Origin: SHZI01 sp031409515
GTDB taxonomy: Bacteria > Pseudomonadota > Gammaproteobacteria > Steroidobacterales > GCA-2729495
Direction of reading: 5' to 3'
Assembly: GCA_031409515.1 (NCBI GenBank)
Contig: JANNXJ010000048.1
Span: forward strand, 1 to 40,626
DNA length: 40,626 nucleotides
The notes under the pieces are model-generated. The model was not told the DNA's origin. It saw only the letters and a program-made list of their open reading frames with translations, and did not search any database. This document shows positions 24,886-34,051 of this stretch, one piece after another. A program made the position numbers and the translations under genes. The stretch's first letter is position 1; each line of letters starts with the position of its first letter.

Positions 24886-25413
24886 ATGCGTAACCAATAC
24901 TTCCTCCCGGCTCTGGCCGTCGCCCTCGCCGCAGGCCTCACGGCCTGCGGCGGGGGCGGCGGCCAGAGCGGCAACGCGGCCCCGGCCATCAGTGGGTTCG
25001 GCGATACCAGTCTGGATCAGGACACAACGTCAGCCCCCATCCGGTTTACGGTGCAGGACGCAGAAACACCAACGGATGCGCTGACGGTCAGCGTCGAGTC
25101 CTCGGATCCTGCACTGCTGCCACCTGCAGGGCTGGTCGTCAGCGGCAGCGGCCGCAATCGCAGCCTGGTGATCACACCGGAACCCGACGCCACGGGCACG
25201 GCAACGGTGACCGTCCGGGTCCGGGACACGGCGGGCCGGGAATCAGTCCGCAGCGCCCGGGTCAGCGTCAACCCGGTGCTGGTGGCCTTCAGCGGGCTTG
25301 CCGGTGGCGCCTTCGGTCTGGCCGAGACCGACGAGCCGAGGCCCGTCCGGGGCGTCACAGTCACGGCGGATGTGGACGACGATCCCGACGCCTTCACGGG
25401 ACTGCTGCAGTAG
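24886..25413 (+). CDS. Small lipoprotein with Ig/cadherin-like domain
   Basis: A 175-residue lipoprotein (lipobox LTAC, Cys21, followed by GGGGG). The mature part has a beta-sandwich-type pattern: a PIRFTVQDAETPTDALTVSV stretch, then TPEPDATGTATVTVRVRD and a VSVNPV strand, as in bacterial Ig-like or cadherin-like domains. It would sit on the outer membrane and could bind the DUF4331 protein (inference from adjacency). AGAGGAGAA precedes the ATG. A strong terminator hairpin follows, so transcription of DUF4331 plus lipoprotein probably ends here. Confidence 0.75.
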   Translation: MRNQYFLPALAVALAAGLTACGGGGGQSGNAAPAISGFGDTSLDQDTTSAPIRFTVQDAETPTDALTVSVESSDPALLPPAGLVVSGSGRNRSLVITPEPDATGTATVTVRVRDTAGRESVRSARVSVNPVLVAFSGLAGGAFGLAETDEPRPVRGVTVTADVDDDPDAFTGLLQ

Positions 25414-25442
25414 TCATGCGCGCCAGGCTGGCCGCCATGCTC

Positions 25443-25481
25443 GTCGCCTGCGTCACCACCCTGGTGACGCAGGCGACCTTT
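25443..25481 (+). terminator. Strong intrinsic terminator after the DUF4331/lipoprotein pair
   Basis: A perfect 16-bp stem (GTCGCCTGCGTCACCA with its complement), loop CCC, then CTTTGTT. The T-run is short but the stem is the strongest in the window. Confidence 0.7.
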
Positions 25482-25642
25482 GTTGGAAGCTTCCGGCCTG
25501 CCAGCTGCTGCCGGGTACCTTGGGCGCCGTGCTAGCATTCCGGCAGTTGCCGGGTGCTTTTCGGGCTGGTCCGGCCAGCGGCCCGAGCATTTACGGATCG
25601 ACCACACTGACTGAAGTAGCCAAGCCAGCGCCCTTCGGGGCC

Positions 25643-26188
25643 ATGCCGGCGGCTTCCGACCTTGACCGGCTGGTAGGGGAAATGGGAGCTGGTCGGCAGC
25701 AAGCTCTCGAGACGTTGTACGACGCTACGGTCGGGAAGGTCTACGGGTTCGCGCTGCGGCTTATGCGCAATCCTGCCGATGCCGAAGAGATCGTGTGCGA
25801 CACCTATGCGCAGGCCTGGGCGAAGGCTGGCGCCTTCGATCCCTTAAGGGCCAATGCCCTCGGCTGGCTGCTGATGATCTGCCGGAGTCGCGCTCTGGAC
25901 CGACTGCGGCAACTGCGTAGCGACGCCGGCCGCATGGACATGGAGACCATCGCCGAACTGGCCGACGAGGGGCCACAACCGGAGGAACTGCTGTCGATGC
26001 TGCAGGAAGGGACCCGGGTGCATGTGGCGCTGGCGGCGCTCTCGCCGGAACGTCAGCAGCTCGTAGGCATGGCGTTCCTGAAGGGCTTGTCCCATCAGGA
26101 AATTGCGGACAGAACGGGACTGCCCCTGGGCACGGTCAAGAGCCATGTGCGGCGGGCACTGGCGGAAATGCGGACGGCCCTGGCCTGA
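25643..26188 (+). CDS. ECF sigma factor paired with a cupin regulator
   Basis: A 181-residue sigma factor. Region 2 is LYDATVGKVYGFALRLMRNPADAEEIVCDTYAQAWAKAGAF and region 4 is LSPERQQLVGMAFLKGLSHQEIADRTGLPLGTVKSHVRRALAEMR. With the cupin gene 21 bases downstream it matches the RpoE/ChrR-type arrangement (ECF11-like) that responds to singlet oxygen or organic peroxides in Rhodobacter and others. ATG at 25643 chosen; the frame is open upstream to 25298 but through the terminator and the preceding gene's end. The DUF4331 and lipoprotein genes are candidate targets. Confidence 0.85.
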   Translation: MPAASDLDRLVGEMGAGRQQALETLYDATVGKVYGFALRLMRNPADAEEIVCDTYAQAWAKAGAFDPLRANALGWLLMICRSRALDRLRQLRSDAGRMDMETIAELADEGPQPEELLSMLQEGTRVHVALAALSPERQQLVGMAFLKGLSHQEIADRTGLPLGTVKSHVRRALAEMRTALA

Positions 26189-26209
26189 ACCGGCCCGGAG
26201 CTAGCAATT

Positions 26210-26701
26210 ATGGCAACGCGCAATCCAGTCTCTGATGACGACGCTACCGAGGCGGTGTTTACCGCGCTCGCGGAGGCCATCGTCCCGGTCGAGCTGGGCC
26301 AGGACCAGCGGGACCGGCTGCGGCGGCGGATCATCGACCGTATCGCTGTCGCCTCGCCGCCCAGTGGCACCGAGACCTTCAGTTCCCAGGGCGACGGCTG
26401 GCTGACCTCCTCCGCATTCATTCGGATGAAGATGCTGCGGGTGGATGAAGCAGCCGGCACGCAGGAGCTGCTGGTCCGCTTCCTGCCCGGAGTCCAGGTG
26501 CCGGCACACTCGCACCTCAAGGAAGAGCAGATGATCATCATCGAGGGCGAGTGCCAGATTGGTGACCACCCCCTGCGGGTGGGCGATGTGCACATCGCAC
26601 CGGCCGGTTCCTGGCACCCCATGATCACCTCAAAGACCGGGACGCTGCTCCTGCTCCGCTGCGAGTATCCGTTTCCGACGGACCCCGGCGTTCGCGCCTG
26701 A
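26210..26701 (+). CDS. Cupin-domain anti-sigma-type regulator (ChrR-like)
   Basis: A 163-residue protein. A helical N-terminal part (AVFTALAEAIVPVELGQDQRDRLRRRIIDRI) is followed by a cupin barrel with the metal ligands HSHLKEEQ, and His at the end of the barrel in GSWHPM. ChrR anti-sigma factors have such a cupin plus a zinc-binding HxxxCxxC helix; that zinc motif is absent here, so the N-terminal part is a degenerate or different sigma-binding region. GGAG precedes the ATG. The last codons and TGA stop lie inside a REP unit. Confidence 0.8.
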   Translation: MATRNPVSDDDATEAVFTALAEAIVPVELGQDQRDRLRRRIIDRIAVASPPSGTETFSSQGDGWLTSSAFIRMKMLRVDEAAGTQELLVRFLPGVQVPAHSHLKEEQMIIIEGECQIGDHPLRVGDVHIAPAGSWHPMITSKTGTLLLLRCEYPFPTDPGVRA

Positions 26702-26713
26702 AGACGCTCCTAC
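26692..26713 (-). repeat. REP unit shared by two convergent genes
   Basis: A single 22-nt GTAGGAGCGTCTTCAGGCGC-type unit on the minus strand. It contains the TGA stop of the cupin gene and the TAG stop (26710-26712) of the convergent zinc-ribbon gene. Confidence 0.75.
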
Positions 26714-27018
26714 GGCTTCTTCGGGCCGAACAGCGCATCGATGGCCGATTTGGCGGCCGATTCGGCCGCCGCGCCCGCCGCGTCGAATGCCCCCGGGCGG
26801 GGCTTGAACCAGTCGCAGAAATTGGCGCGCTCCTTGTCCCGCACCTCCTCGGCGTCCTCCTCCCGGCACTGCTTCGGGCGCGCCCGGTCGTAGGACTTGC
26901 AGAGGCGACACACGTGGAGCTGGCTGCGGCAGGCGCTGCACTCTTCCGAGCGCCCGATGGGCAAACGCAGGGCGGCCAGGGACGCTCCGCAGCGCCAGCA
27001 CTGGAGGTCATTACTCAT
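26710..27018 (-). CDS. Cysteine-rich zinc-ribbon-like small protein
   Basis: A 102-residue protein with eight cysteines: CxxC pairs at 7/10, 27/30 and 37/40, and single ones at 51 and 68. Two zinc sites are likely. The rest is charged, with a QCREEDAEEVRDKERANFCDWFKP stretch typical of a small uncharacterised proteobacterial family, and the C-terminus is Ala-rich. Its ATG overlaps the stop of the ABC exporter gene by one base (TGATG), so it is translationally coupled to that exporter. Function unknown. Confidence 0.75.
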   Translation of the reverse strand: MSNDLQCWRCGASLAALRLPIGRSEECSACRSQLHVCRLCKSYDRARPKQCREEDAEEVRDKERANFCDWFKPRPGAFDAAGAAAESAAKSAIDALFGPKKP

Positions 27019-28814
27019 CAGGCAGCGGCCGGCTGAGGCTCACCAAACTGCAGTTCTGCCAGGCGGGCATAGAGCGGGTCGCGCCGCACCAGCTCTTCGT
27101 GGCTGCCGACATCGACGATGCGGCCCTCGTTGATGACGACGATGCGATCAGCCTGCAATACCGTCGCGAGACGATGGGCGATCACGATCGTGGTGCGGTC
27201 CTTCTCGAGAAACTCCAGGGCCTTCTGCACCAGCCGCTCGTTCTCGGCGTCCAGCGAGCTGGTCGCCTCGTCGAGCAGCAGGATCGGCGGATCCTTGAGG
27301 ATGGCCCGGGCGATGGCGATGCGCTGGCGCTGACCGCCGGACAGGCGCGCGCCCCGCTCGCCCAGGAAGGTGTCGTAGCCCTCGGGCAGTGCGCGGATGA
27401 AGTCGTCTGCTGCCGCAGCCCTGGCAGCGGCCTCGAGCTCCGCGTCCGTCGCCTCGGGCCGCCCGAAGCGGATGTTCTCCCGGGCCGTGGCGCCGAAGAT
27501 CACCGACTCCTGGGGCACGATGCCGATCCGGGCCCGCACGTCCACGGGGCTGGCGAGGGCGATATCCACGCCATCCACCAGGATGCGGCCTGCCGCCAGG
27601 TCGTAGAAGCGCAGGAGCAGCTGGAAGGTGGTGGTCTTGCCGGCGCCCGAGGGGCCGACGAAGGCCACGCGCTCACCGGGAGTGATGGTCAGCGAGAAGT
27701 CCTGGAGTGCCGGGGTGCCGGGGCGGGAGGGATAGCTGAAGCAGACCTTCTCAAAGCGGATGCTGCCTTCGCGCCGGACCGGCAGCGGCACCGGGTTTTT
27801 CGGCACGGTGATTTTCGGCTCGGCCTTCAGCAACTCCATCAGCCGTTCCATCGCGCCCGCGGCCCGCTGCACCTCGCCCCAGACCTCTGTCAGCGAGGCG
27901 GCGGAGGCCGCCACGAACATCGCGTAGAGCAGAAACTGGCCCAGCTGCCCACCCGTGATCTCGCCATTCAGCACAGCGTGGGCACCGATCCAGAGCACGA
28001 AGGTGATCGCGCCGAACAGGGCCAGCACTGACACGGCCGTCAGCAGCGCCCCCGCCCGCGCCCGGAGGATCGCCGCCGCAAAGCTGGCCTGGACCGCCGC
28101 GCCGAACCGGCGGCCCTGAAACTCCTCCATCGTGAAGGACTGCACCGTCTGGATGGCATTCAGCGTTTCCCCGGCCATGCCGCTGGATTCCGCGACCCGG
28201 TCCTGAGCCGTGCGGGACAAGCCCCGCACCCGGCGGCCCATGATGACCAGCGGTGCGACCACGGCCGGCACCATCAGCAGAATCATGCCCATGAGCCGGG
28301 GACTGGTGATCGCCAGCATCACCACCGACCCCGTGAGCTGGATGATGTTGCGCAGGGCAATGGCAATGCTGGTACCCGCAATCGACTGGATCAGCGTGGT
28401 GTCGGTAGTGATGCGCGACAACACCTCGCCGGTCTGGGTCACCTCGAAGAAGGTCGGGTCCAGGCGCAGGATGCGGAGGTAGACCGCCTGGCGCATGTCG
28501 GCCACCACCCGCTCTCCCAGCCAGTTCAGCAGGTAGATGCGCGCGGCCGCGAAGGTGCCGAACAGGAAGGCGACGCCAAAGAGGTAGAGAAAGTAGCGAT
28601 TGATCTGGGCCGGATCCTTGCCCGCGATGCCGAAGTCGACCACGTAGCGCAGCGCCACCGGCAAGGCCAGCAGGGCGCCGGCGCCCACGAGGAGGGCCAC
28701 CAGCGCCAGTGCCAGCATCCGCCAGTGGGGGCGGATGAACGGCACGAGCTCCCGGAGCGGCCGGAGGGACCGACCCTTAGGCCGGTTGGACTCTTCAGGG
28801 ATCGGCGGAGGCAT
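27018..28814 (-). CDS. ABC transporter, fused permease-ATPase (MsbA-like exporter)
   Basis: A 598-residue half-transporter. Six transmembrane helices fill about residues 25-330. The ATPase domain has Walker A GPSGAGKTT (Lys393), the signature LSGGQRQR, Walker B ILLLDEAT and the switch histidine in IAHRL. It should work as a homodimer that exports lipids, drugs or peptides; MsbA-type lipid A flipping and multidrug export cannot be told apart here. It is divergent from the DUF6524-like gene with only 57 bases between, and coupled to the downstream zinc-ribbon gene. Confidence 0.92.
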   Translation of the reverse strand: MPPPIPEESNRPKGRSLRPLRELVPFIRPHWRMLALALVALLVGAGALLALPVALRYVVDFGIAGKDPAQINRYFLYLFGVAFLFGTFAAARIYLLNWLGERVVADMRQAVYLRILRLDPTFFEVTQTGEVLSRITTDTTLIQSIAGTSIAIALRNIIQLTGSVVMLAITSPRLMGMILLMVPAVVAPLVIMGRRVRGLSRTAQDRVAESSGMAGETLNAIQTVQSFTMEEFQGRRFGAAVQASFAAAILRARAGALLTAVSVLALFGAITFVLWIGAHAVLNGEITGGQLGQFLLYAMFVAASAASLTEVWGEVQRAAGAMERLMELLKAEPKITVPKNPVPLPVRREGSIRFEKVCFSYPSRPGTPALQDFSLTITPGERVAFVGPSGAGKTTTFQLLLRFYDLAAGRILVDGVDIALASPVDVRARIGIVPQESVIFGATARENIRFGRPEATDAELEAAARAAAADDFIRALPEGYDTFLGERGARLSGGQRQRIAIARAILKDPPILLLDEATSSLDAENERLVQKALEFLEKDRTTIVIAHRLATVLQADRIVVINEGRIVDVGSHEELVRRDPLYARLAELQFGEPQPAAA

Positions 28815-28871
28815 TGGCTAGGGGACCCGAGCGTTTAGAATGGCAGCCAGTTTAACGCGGGAGCCTAGGCC

Positions 28872-29327
28872 ATGGCCGGAGACCAGATCAGTACGAAGCC
28901 AGAGGGTGAGCCGGGGTTTACCGTCGGCAGTTTCTTCCTGCGCCTGTTGTTCGCCCTGACGGTCGTGCTGCTGACCTTCAATCCCAGCGGCTTTTCCTTT
29001 TTTCACTGGGCCCGGGATGCCTTCTTTAGCAGCAGCCTCGGGCCCCTGCATGTGCTGGCCGGTATCGCTCTGCTGATCGGCTGGGTCCTGTTCGTCCAGG
29101 CCACGCGTCAGGCACTGGGCCTGTTCGGCATCCTGCTGGTGGGGAGCCTGTTTGCGGTGCTCGTCTGGATGCTGTTCTTCTATGACGTGGTGAACTCCAC
29201 CTCCAGCAGCACCCTCACCTGGATCATCCTGATCGGCGTTGCCGTCATCCTCACGGTAGGGATGTCCTGGGCCCACATGCGCCGTCGCTTGTCGGGCCAG
29301 GCGACGGTGGACGAGGTCCGAGACTAA
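28872..29327 (+). CDS. Four-helix membrane protein, DUF6524-like
   Basis: A 151-residue protein with four hydrophobic helices. The stretch LLTFNPSGFSFFHWARDAF after helix 1 and the VWMLFFYDVVN stretch resemble the DUF6524 family. It would lie in the inner membrane. No known activity. GGAG precedes the ATG. An intrinsic terminator follows the stop at 28 bases. Confidence 0.8.
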   Translation: MAGDQISTKPEGEPGFTVGSFFLRLLFALTVVLLTFNPSGFSFFHWARDAFFSSSLGPLHVLAGIALLIGWVLFVQATRQALGLFGILLVGSLFAVLVWMLFFYDVVNSTSSSTLTWIILIGVAVILTVGMSWAHMRRRLSGQATVDEVRD

Positions 29328-29354
29328 AGCACTAATGCACCCAGCTGAATGAAT

Positions 29355-29378
29355 ATCACCCGTTTGGGTGATTCTTTT
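29355..29378 (+). terminator. Intrinsic terminator after the DUF6524-like gene
   Basis: A 7-bp stem (ATCACCC with GGGTGAT), GTTT loop, followed by TCTTTT. Confidence 0.7.
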
Positions 29379-29405
29379 CAGAAATTCTCTCGATATAACA
29401 ATATC

Positions 29406-29490
29406 CGGCTGGGCGGGTCCTCGATCCTCCATAGAGGCGACTCAGCTCAACCCCCGGCCCCGCCCCACGCGGGTCGGGGGTTGATTTTTA
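29406..29490 (+). ncRNA. Candidate small RNA between two terminators
   Basis: An intrinsic terminator at 29448-29490 has no gene to end: the upstream gene is already closed by the terminator at 29355-29378. A TATAAC box at 29394-29399 could start an RNA of about 85 nt at about 29406 that ends at the second terminator. The -35 region is poor. No start codon with a ribosome site opens a convincing frame in it. It matches no RNA family I recognise. Confidence 0.3.
29448..29490 (+). terminator. Strong intrinsic terminator without an obvious upstream gene
   Basis: CAACCCCCG pairs with CGGGGGTTG, extended by an inner imperfect GC-rich stem, then ATTTTTA. One of the few clean terminators with a T-run in the window. 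Confidence 0.7.
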
Positions 29491-29549
29491 TCTACCCTGG
29501 CCCGCCTTGGCCGCTCCGGCCCTTATGCTGTCTGCCGTATGCTGTCCAA

Positions 29550-29729
29550 ATGGGCGGCTGGTTCTGGCTGATTGCACTCGGGCTCTTTCTGGTCCTGATC
29601 GGGCTCTACATCCACTGGAGCGTCATTCTCCTGGGCGCCCTGCTGCCCTTCGTCCCCGTCGTGGCGGAACTCCTCCGGCGGCGGCGGGCGAGAAGCGCCC
29701 CACCAGATCCGCCTGACAGCGGACCCTAG
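29550..29729 (+). CDS. Small two-helix membrane protein
   Basis: A 59-residue product that is almost entirely hydrophobic: helix 1 WFWLIALGLFLVLIGLYI, helix 2 WSVILLGALLPFVPVVAELL, then RRRRARS and a Pro/Asp tail. The Arg cluster after helix 2 suggests that both termini face the cytoplasm. No family recognised. Its stop shares the CTAG tetramer with the stop of the convergent HemF-like gene. The frame is open upstream to 29349, but through the terminators, so the ATG at 29550 is used. Confidence 0.55.
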   Translation: MGGWFWLIALGLFLVLIGLYIHWSVILLGALLPFVPVVAELLRRRRARSAPPDPPDSGP

Positions 29730-30646
29730 AAATTGACAGTGGGCGGCACGTTGGCCAGGGACCAGACTTCAAAGGGTACGAGCTTGCTCGCGAAAGGATC
29801 ACTGTAGAGCTGGTCCACCAGCCAGCGCTTGCGCATGGCCTCCTGGCTCGCCAGGTCCGTCGCCGTGACGCTGGCCGCTGCTCGCCGGGGAATCAGGTCC
29901 AGGTAGGCATCCGTGAATTTCTCGAAGAGGCCCTCAATCAGTTCATAGGACCGGGCCACGTCCCCGGGGAACACCGGCGGCCCGTAGAACGACACGCCGC
30001 CGGGATCGGGTTTTCGCCGAAAGGCAGCAATGGTGTCCTCCGTGCCCTTGACCATCAGGCCCCGATAGACGGCGGGGCTCTTGCCGTAACTCGCAAACTG
30101 CTGATCGACAACGCTGGTCAGCAGTTGCATGTCTTCATCCACGCGGGTGCCGTTCATCACGCCCAGCCAGCCCCCGGCAAAGCCGGTGCCGTCCTCGTAA
30201 AACTGGAGCACCAGCGTGGCATGGAGCATGCCTACCAGCGGCGTCTGCGGGTGCACGTCGATGGAGTAGAAGCGGCTCCAGACCAGGACGCCTTCCCGGC
30301 GCCCGGGCTGGGTTTTCTTGCCTTCCGCAAGCATGCGGCCCAGCTTCTCGACGGTCGGGCCGCGGGCGACCCGGACGGAGTAAATCGAGTCGTCCGTCTC
30401 GCGACTCAAGGTGTCCTGGGGGCCGGTCAGGGCCACCCCCCCGTTCAGCGCCTGGGCCCGGGCGAAGTACTTCTGGTCCGCCCGGTCCATGAAACCCACC
30501 ATGCGCAGCGCCAGGGCCCTGTGCTCCGGGGCCAGGCGTTCCAGGCGAACATCGGTGGTGCCGGTGGCGGCCATCGTCAGGGAACCCCAGAGGAGGGCCC
30601 CGGTCGCGAAGACCAGTGCGGAACCGGAGCAGGTTTTGTCTTCCAC
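29726..30646 (-). CDS. Exported protein related to aerobic coproporphyrinogen oxidase (HemF)
   Basis: A 306-residue protein with a probable signal peptide (SALVFATGALLWGSLTMAA). The mature part looks like a divergent HemF: RFYSIDVHPQTPLVGMLHATLVLQF matches the HemF stretch around the conserved His-Pro (VIHPxNPxxPTxHxNxRxF). The end (LIEGLFEKFTDAYLDLIPRR) matches the HemF tail (DAFLPAYLPIVERR). HemF is a soluble dimer that converts coproporphyrinogen III to protoporphyrinogen IX and is normally cytosolic. The GxGGGxDLTP core looks changed here to GGWLGVMNG, so it may have another substrate. GTG at 30646 chosen with GAGG upstream. Family membership is inferred from patterns only. Confidence 0.6.
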   Translation of the reverse strand: MEDKTCSGSALVFATGALLWGSLTMAATGTTDVRLERLAPEHRALALRMVGFMDRADQKYFARAQALNGGVALTGPQDTLSRETDDSIYSVRVARGPTVEKLGRMLAEGKKTQPGRREGVLVWSRFYSIDVHPQTPLVGMLHATLVLQFYEDGTGFAGGWLGVMNGTRVDEDMQLLTSVVDQQFASYGKSPAVYRGLMVKGTEDTIAAFRRKPDPGGVSFYGPPVFPGDVARSYELIEGLFEKFTDAYLDLIPRRAAASVTATDLASQEAMRKRWLVDQLYSDPFASKLVPFEVWSLANVPPTVNF

Positions 30647-30748
30647 GTCATGACCTCGGCATATGCATGCAACCAAACTGACTATCCAGCCCCCCGGCGC
30701 GTGGCTAAGCTGGCGGACCCTGCCGCTATCCACTGCGAATCTATCCCT

Positions 30749-31039
30749 ATGCCCTCAACGGGACAAATGGTTATTGCCAACCGCCTGGCTGATGGCCAGG
30801 TCGTCTTCCTCGGGGCTGAGGGCGACTGGGTCGAGGACATTGCCGGGGGCACCGTAGCCAGCGACCCGGCTGCAGCGCAGCGGCTCCTCGCTGACGCCCA
30901 GCTGGCGGAGGCCCGGAACGTCGTGGTCGAGCCCTACCTGATCGACATTCGGGATGATGCGGGCCACCGGCAGCCGGTATCCTTCCGGGAGGCCATCCGG
31001 GCCGCCGGACCCACCGTCCGAACCGACCTCGAGGATTAG
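30749..31039 (+). CDS. DUF2849 protein, sulfite-reductase-associated
   Basis: A 96-residue protein with the DUF2849 pattern: ANRLADGQVVFL near the start, then WVEDI and VVEPYLIDI in the middle. DUF2849 genes commonly sit just before a sulfite/nitrite reductase gene with DUF934 behind it, exactly the order here, so it probably belongs to assimilatory sulfite reduction; its molecular role is unknown. The ATG at 30749 is used; a second ATG at 30767 would drop six residues. The reductase ATG follows ten bases after its stop. Confidence 0.85.
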   Translation: MPSTGQMVIANRLADGQVVFLGAEGDWVEDIAGGTVASDPAAAQRLLADAQLAEARNVVVEPYLIDIRDDAGHRQPVSFREAIRAAGPTVRTDLED

Positions 31040-31049
31040 CTGTAACGCC

Positions 31050-32731
<1,682 letters not shown>

Positions 32732-32732
<1 letters not shown>

Positions 32733-33229
32733 TGGGTCTGATTCGTGCAGGCCGGCTTGTGCCCGATCCGTTCACGGACACGTCAGGACTGGAGAGCCTG
32801 CCCGCCGGCGTGCCGCTGATCGTGAGCCTGGAGCAGTGGCAGACGCAGCGGACCACGTTGCTCGCCTCCGGGCAGCGGCTGGGCCTGCGCCTGAAGAGCG
32901 ATCAGCCTCCCCGGCTGATCGCGGCAGACCTCGGGCACTTCAGCGTCATTGTCCTCGAGTTCCCGAAGTATCGCGATGGCCGAGCCTACACTCACGCCCG
33001 GATGCTGCGCGAGCGCTTCAAGTTCGCCGGCGAGATCCGCGCCGTGGGCGACGTACTGCAGGAACAGTTGCACTTCATGCACCGCTGCGGCTTCGACACT
33101 TTCGACGTGGCGGGGCCGGATCCGGAGAAGGCCTGGCGCACGATCGCCGGCGATCACACCGTCGCCTACCAGGCGACGGGCGACGGCCAGCCCCGCGCCC
33201 TCGACCTCCGAAAAGGTACCGGACCTTAG
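32732..33229 (+). CDS. DUF934 protein, sulfite-reductase-associated
   Basis: A 165-residue soluble protein with the DUF934 core: LIVSLEQWQ near residue 30, then the ADLGHFSVIVLEFPKYRDGRAYTHARMLR stretch and the LHFMHRCGFDTFDV segment. It is the third gene of the DUF2849-cysI-DUF934 operon, coupled to cysI by a one-base overlap (TGATG). Its role in sulfite reduction is not known. The last residues KGTGP and the TAG stop are encoded by the left arm of a palindromic element (33215-33280), so the native end has probably been replaced. Confidence 0.85.
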
Positions 33230-33280
33230 TTTTGTTAGTTGTTGCGATCGCAACTACTAACAAAACTAAGGTCCGGTACC
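33215..33280. repeat. 66-bp palindromic repeat element, copy 1
   Basis: An almost perfect palindrome: 24-bp arms (33215-33238 and 33257-33280, starting GGTACCGGACCTTAG) surround an 18-bp core GTTGCGATCGCAAC with flanks; one base pair (33240/33255, T against T) is mismatched. The arm sequence is more AT-rich than its surroundings. It lies between convergent genes and gives each its last residues (GTGP) and TAG stop. The left arm with its flank (33211-33243) is identical over 33 bp to 40564-40596. Confidence 0.9.
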
Positions 33281-34030
33281 GGTTGGCTTGCGGAGGGGCA
33301 CGACGACGGAGCGGGCGGGCGGGCGTCGCCGTTTTGGCACCGACGCTTCTCGGGCTGCTGCCTCGTCTGCCACCAGCACCGCGCGGCGCCGGGCCACCCG
33401 GCCGGCGGGAAACGGTGCCCCCCCCGCGTAGAGATCCGCCACGACGCCCGACTTGTCAGCGCCCGTGACGAACCACACGACGCTCCGGGCCCGATTCAGC
33501 ACCGGGTAGGTCAGCGTCATCCGCCGGTGGCCGTTGTGCTCGGCGGACAACGCGACATTCTGATCTTTGACCGCGAGCACCGGATCTCCGGGGAACAGCG
33601 AGGCCGTGTGGCCATCACCGCCAAGGCCCAGATGGATGAGATCCAGGATCGGCGGGTCTCCCGCGACCTGGGCCAGCTCCGCGGCGTAGGAGTCGGCAGC
33701 GCCGGCCAGATCTGCGCGATCGACCCACATGGGGTGCAGATTCCGGCGGGGCAAGGGGCCGCGCCAGACCAGGATCTCGTGGAGTGCCGCCAGGTTGCGC
33801 GCCGAGTCGCCCCGGGCGACCACCCGCTCGTCAACCTGGTAAACGTGGACTGCCGACCAGTCCAGGGGCTCCCGCACCAGGGCCCGAAGCATCGGCAGGG
33901 GCGACGAGCCGCCACTCAGCGCCAGCGAGGCGCGGGTTCTCCGCCCGATGGCAATCCCAAGGACCGTGGCGATGAGACGCGCAGCGACGCCGGCTGCACC
34001 CTCTGCCGTCCTGGCAACTTCCAGCCGCAT
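33266..34030 (-). CDS. pgl: 6-phosphogluconolactonase
   Basis: A 254-residue enzyme of the DevB/SOL family. It hydrolyses 6-phosphogluconolactone, the product of Zwf. The SLALSGGSSP phosphate-binding motif, WSAVHVYQVDERVV, and the GLGGDGHTASLFPG motif are visible. The usual C-terminal DEAAA motif is followed here by about 28 extra residues, Arg-rich and ending KPTGTGP, which are partly encoded by the palindromic element; the native stop may have been lost. It is the last gene of the gnd-zwf-pgl operon, 21 bases behind zwf, with GAGG before its ATG. Confidence 0.9.
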   Translation of the reverse strand: MRLEVARTAEGAAGVAARLIATVLGIAIGRRTRASLALSGGSSPLPMLRALVREPLDWSAVHVYQVDERVVARGDSARNLAALHEILVWRGPLPRRNLHPMWVDRADLAGAADSYAAELAQVAGDPPILDLIHLGLGGDGHTASLFPGDPVLAVKDQNVALSAEHNGHRRMTLTYPVLNRARSVVWFVTGADKSGVVADLYAGGAPFPAGRVARRRAVLVADEAAAREASVPKRRRPPARSVVVPLRKPTGTGP

Positions 34031-34051
34031 ACTGCCTCGCCTGAGCTGACC

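Noticed and set aside
23677..24897. 406-codon frame opposite the DUF4331 gene
   Set aside because: DUF4331 hallmark and signal peptide are on the plus strand; this frame has no start with a ribosome site.
23169..25598. Shared GGATCG motif before DUF4331 (about 23169) and before the second sigma gene (about 25592) as an ECF promoter
   Set aside because: Only six bases match and the spacing to any -10-like element differs, so chance is likely in this composition.
33215..33280. Palindrome as an ordinary intrinsic terminator
   Set aside because: There is no T-run after the stem, the symmetry is far longer than needed, and the same arm recurs at 40564 with a different core.
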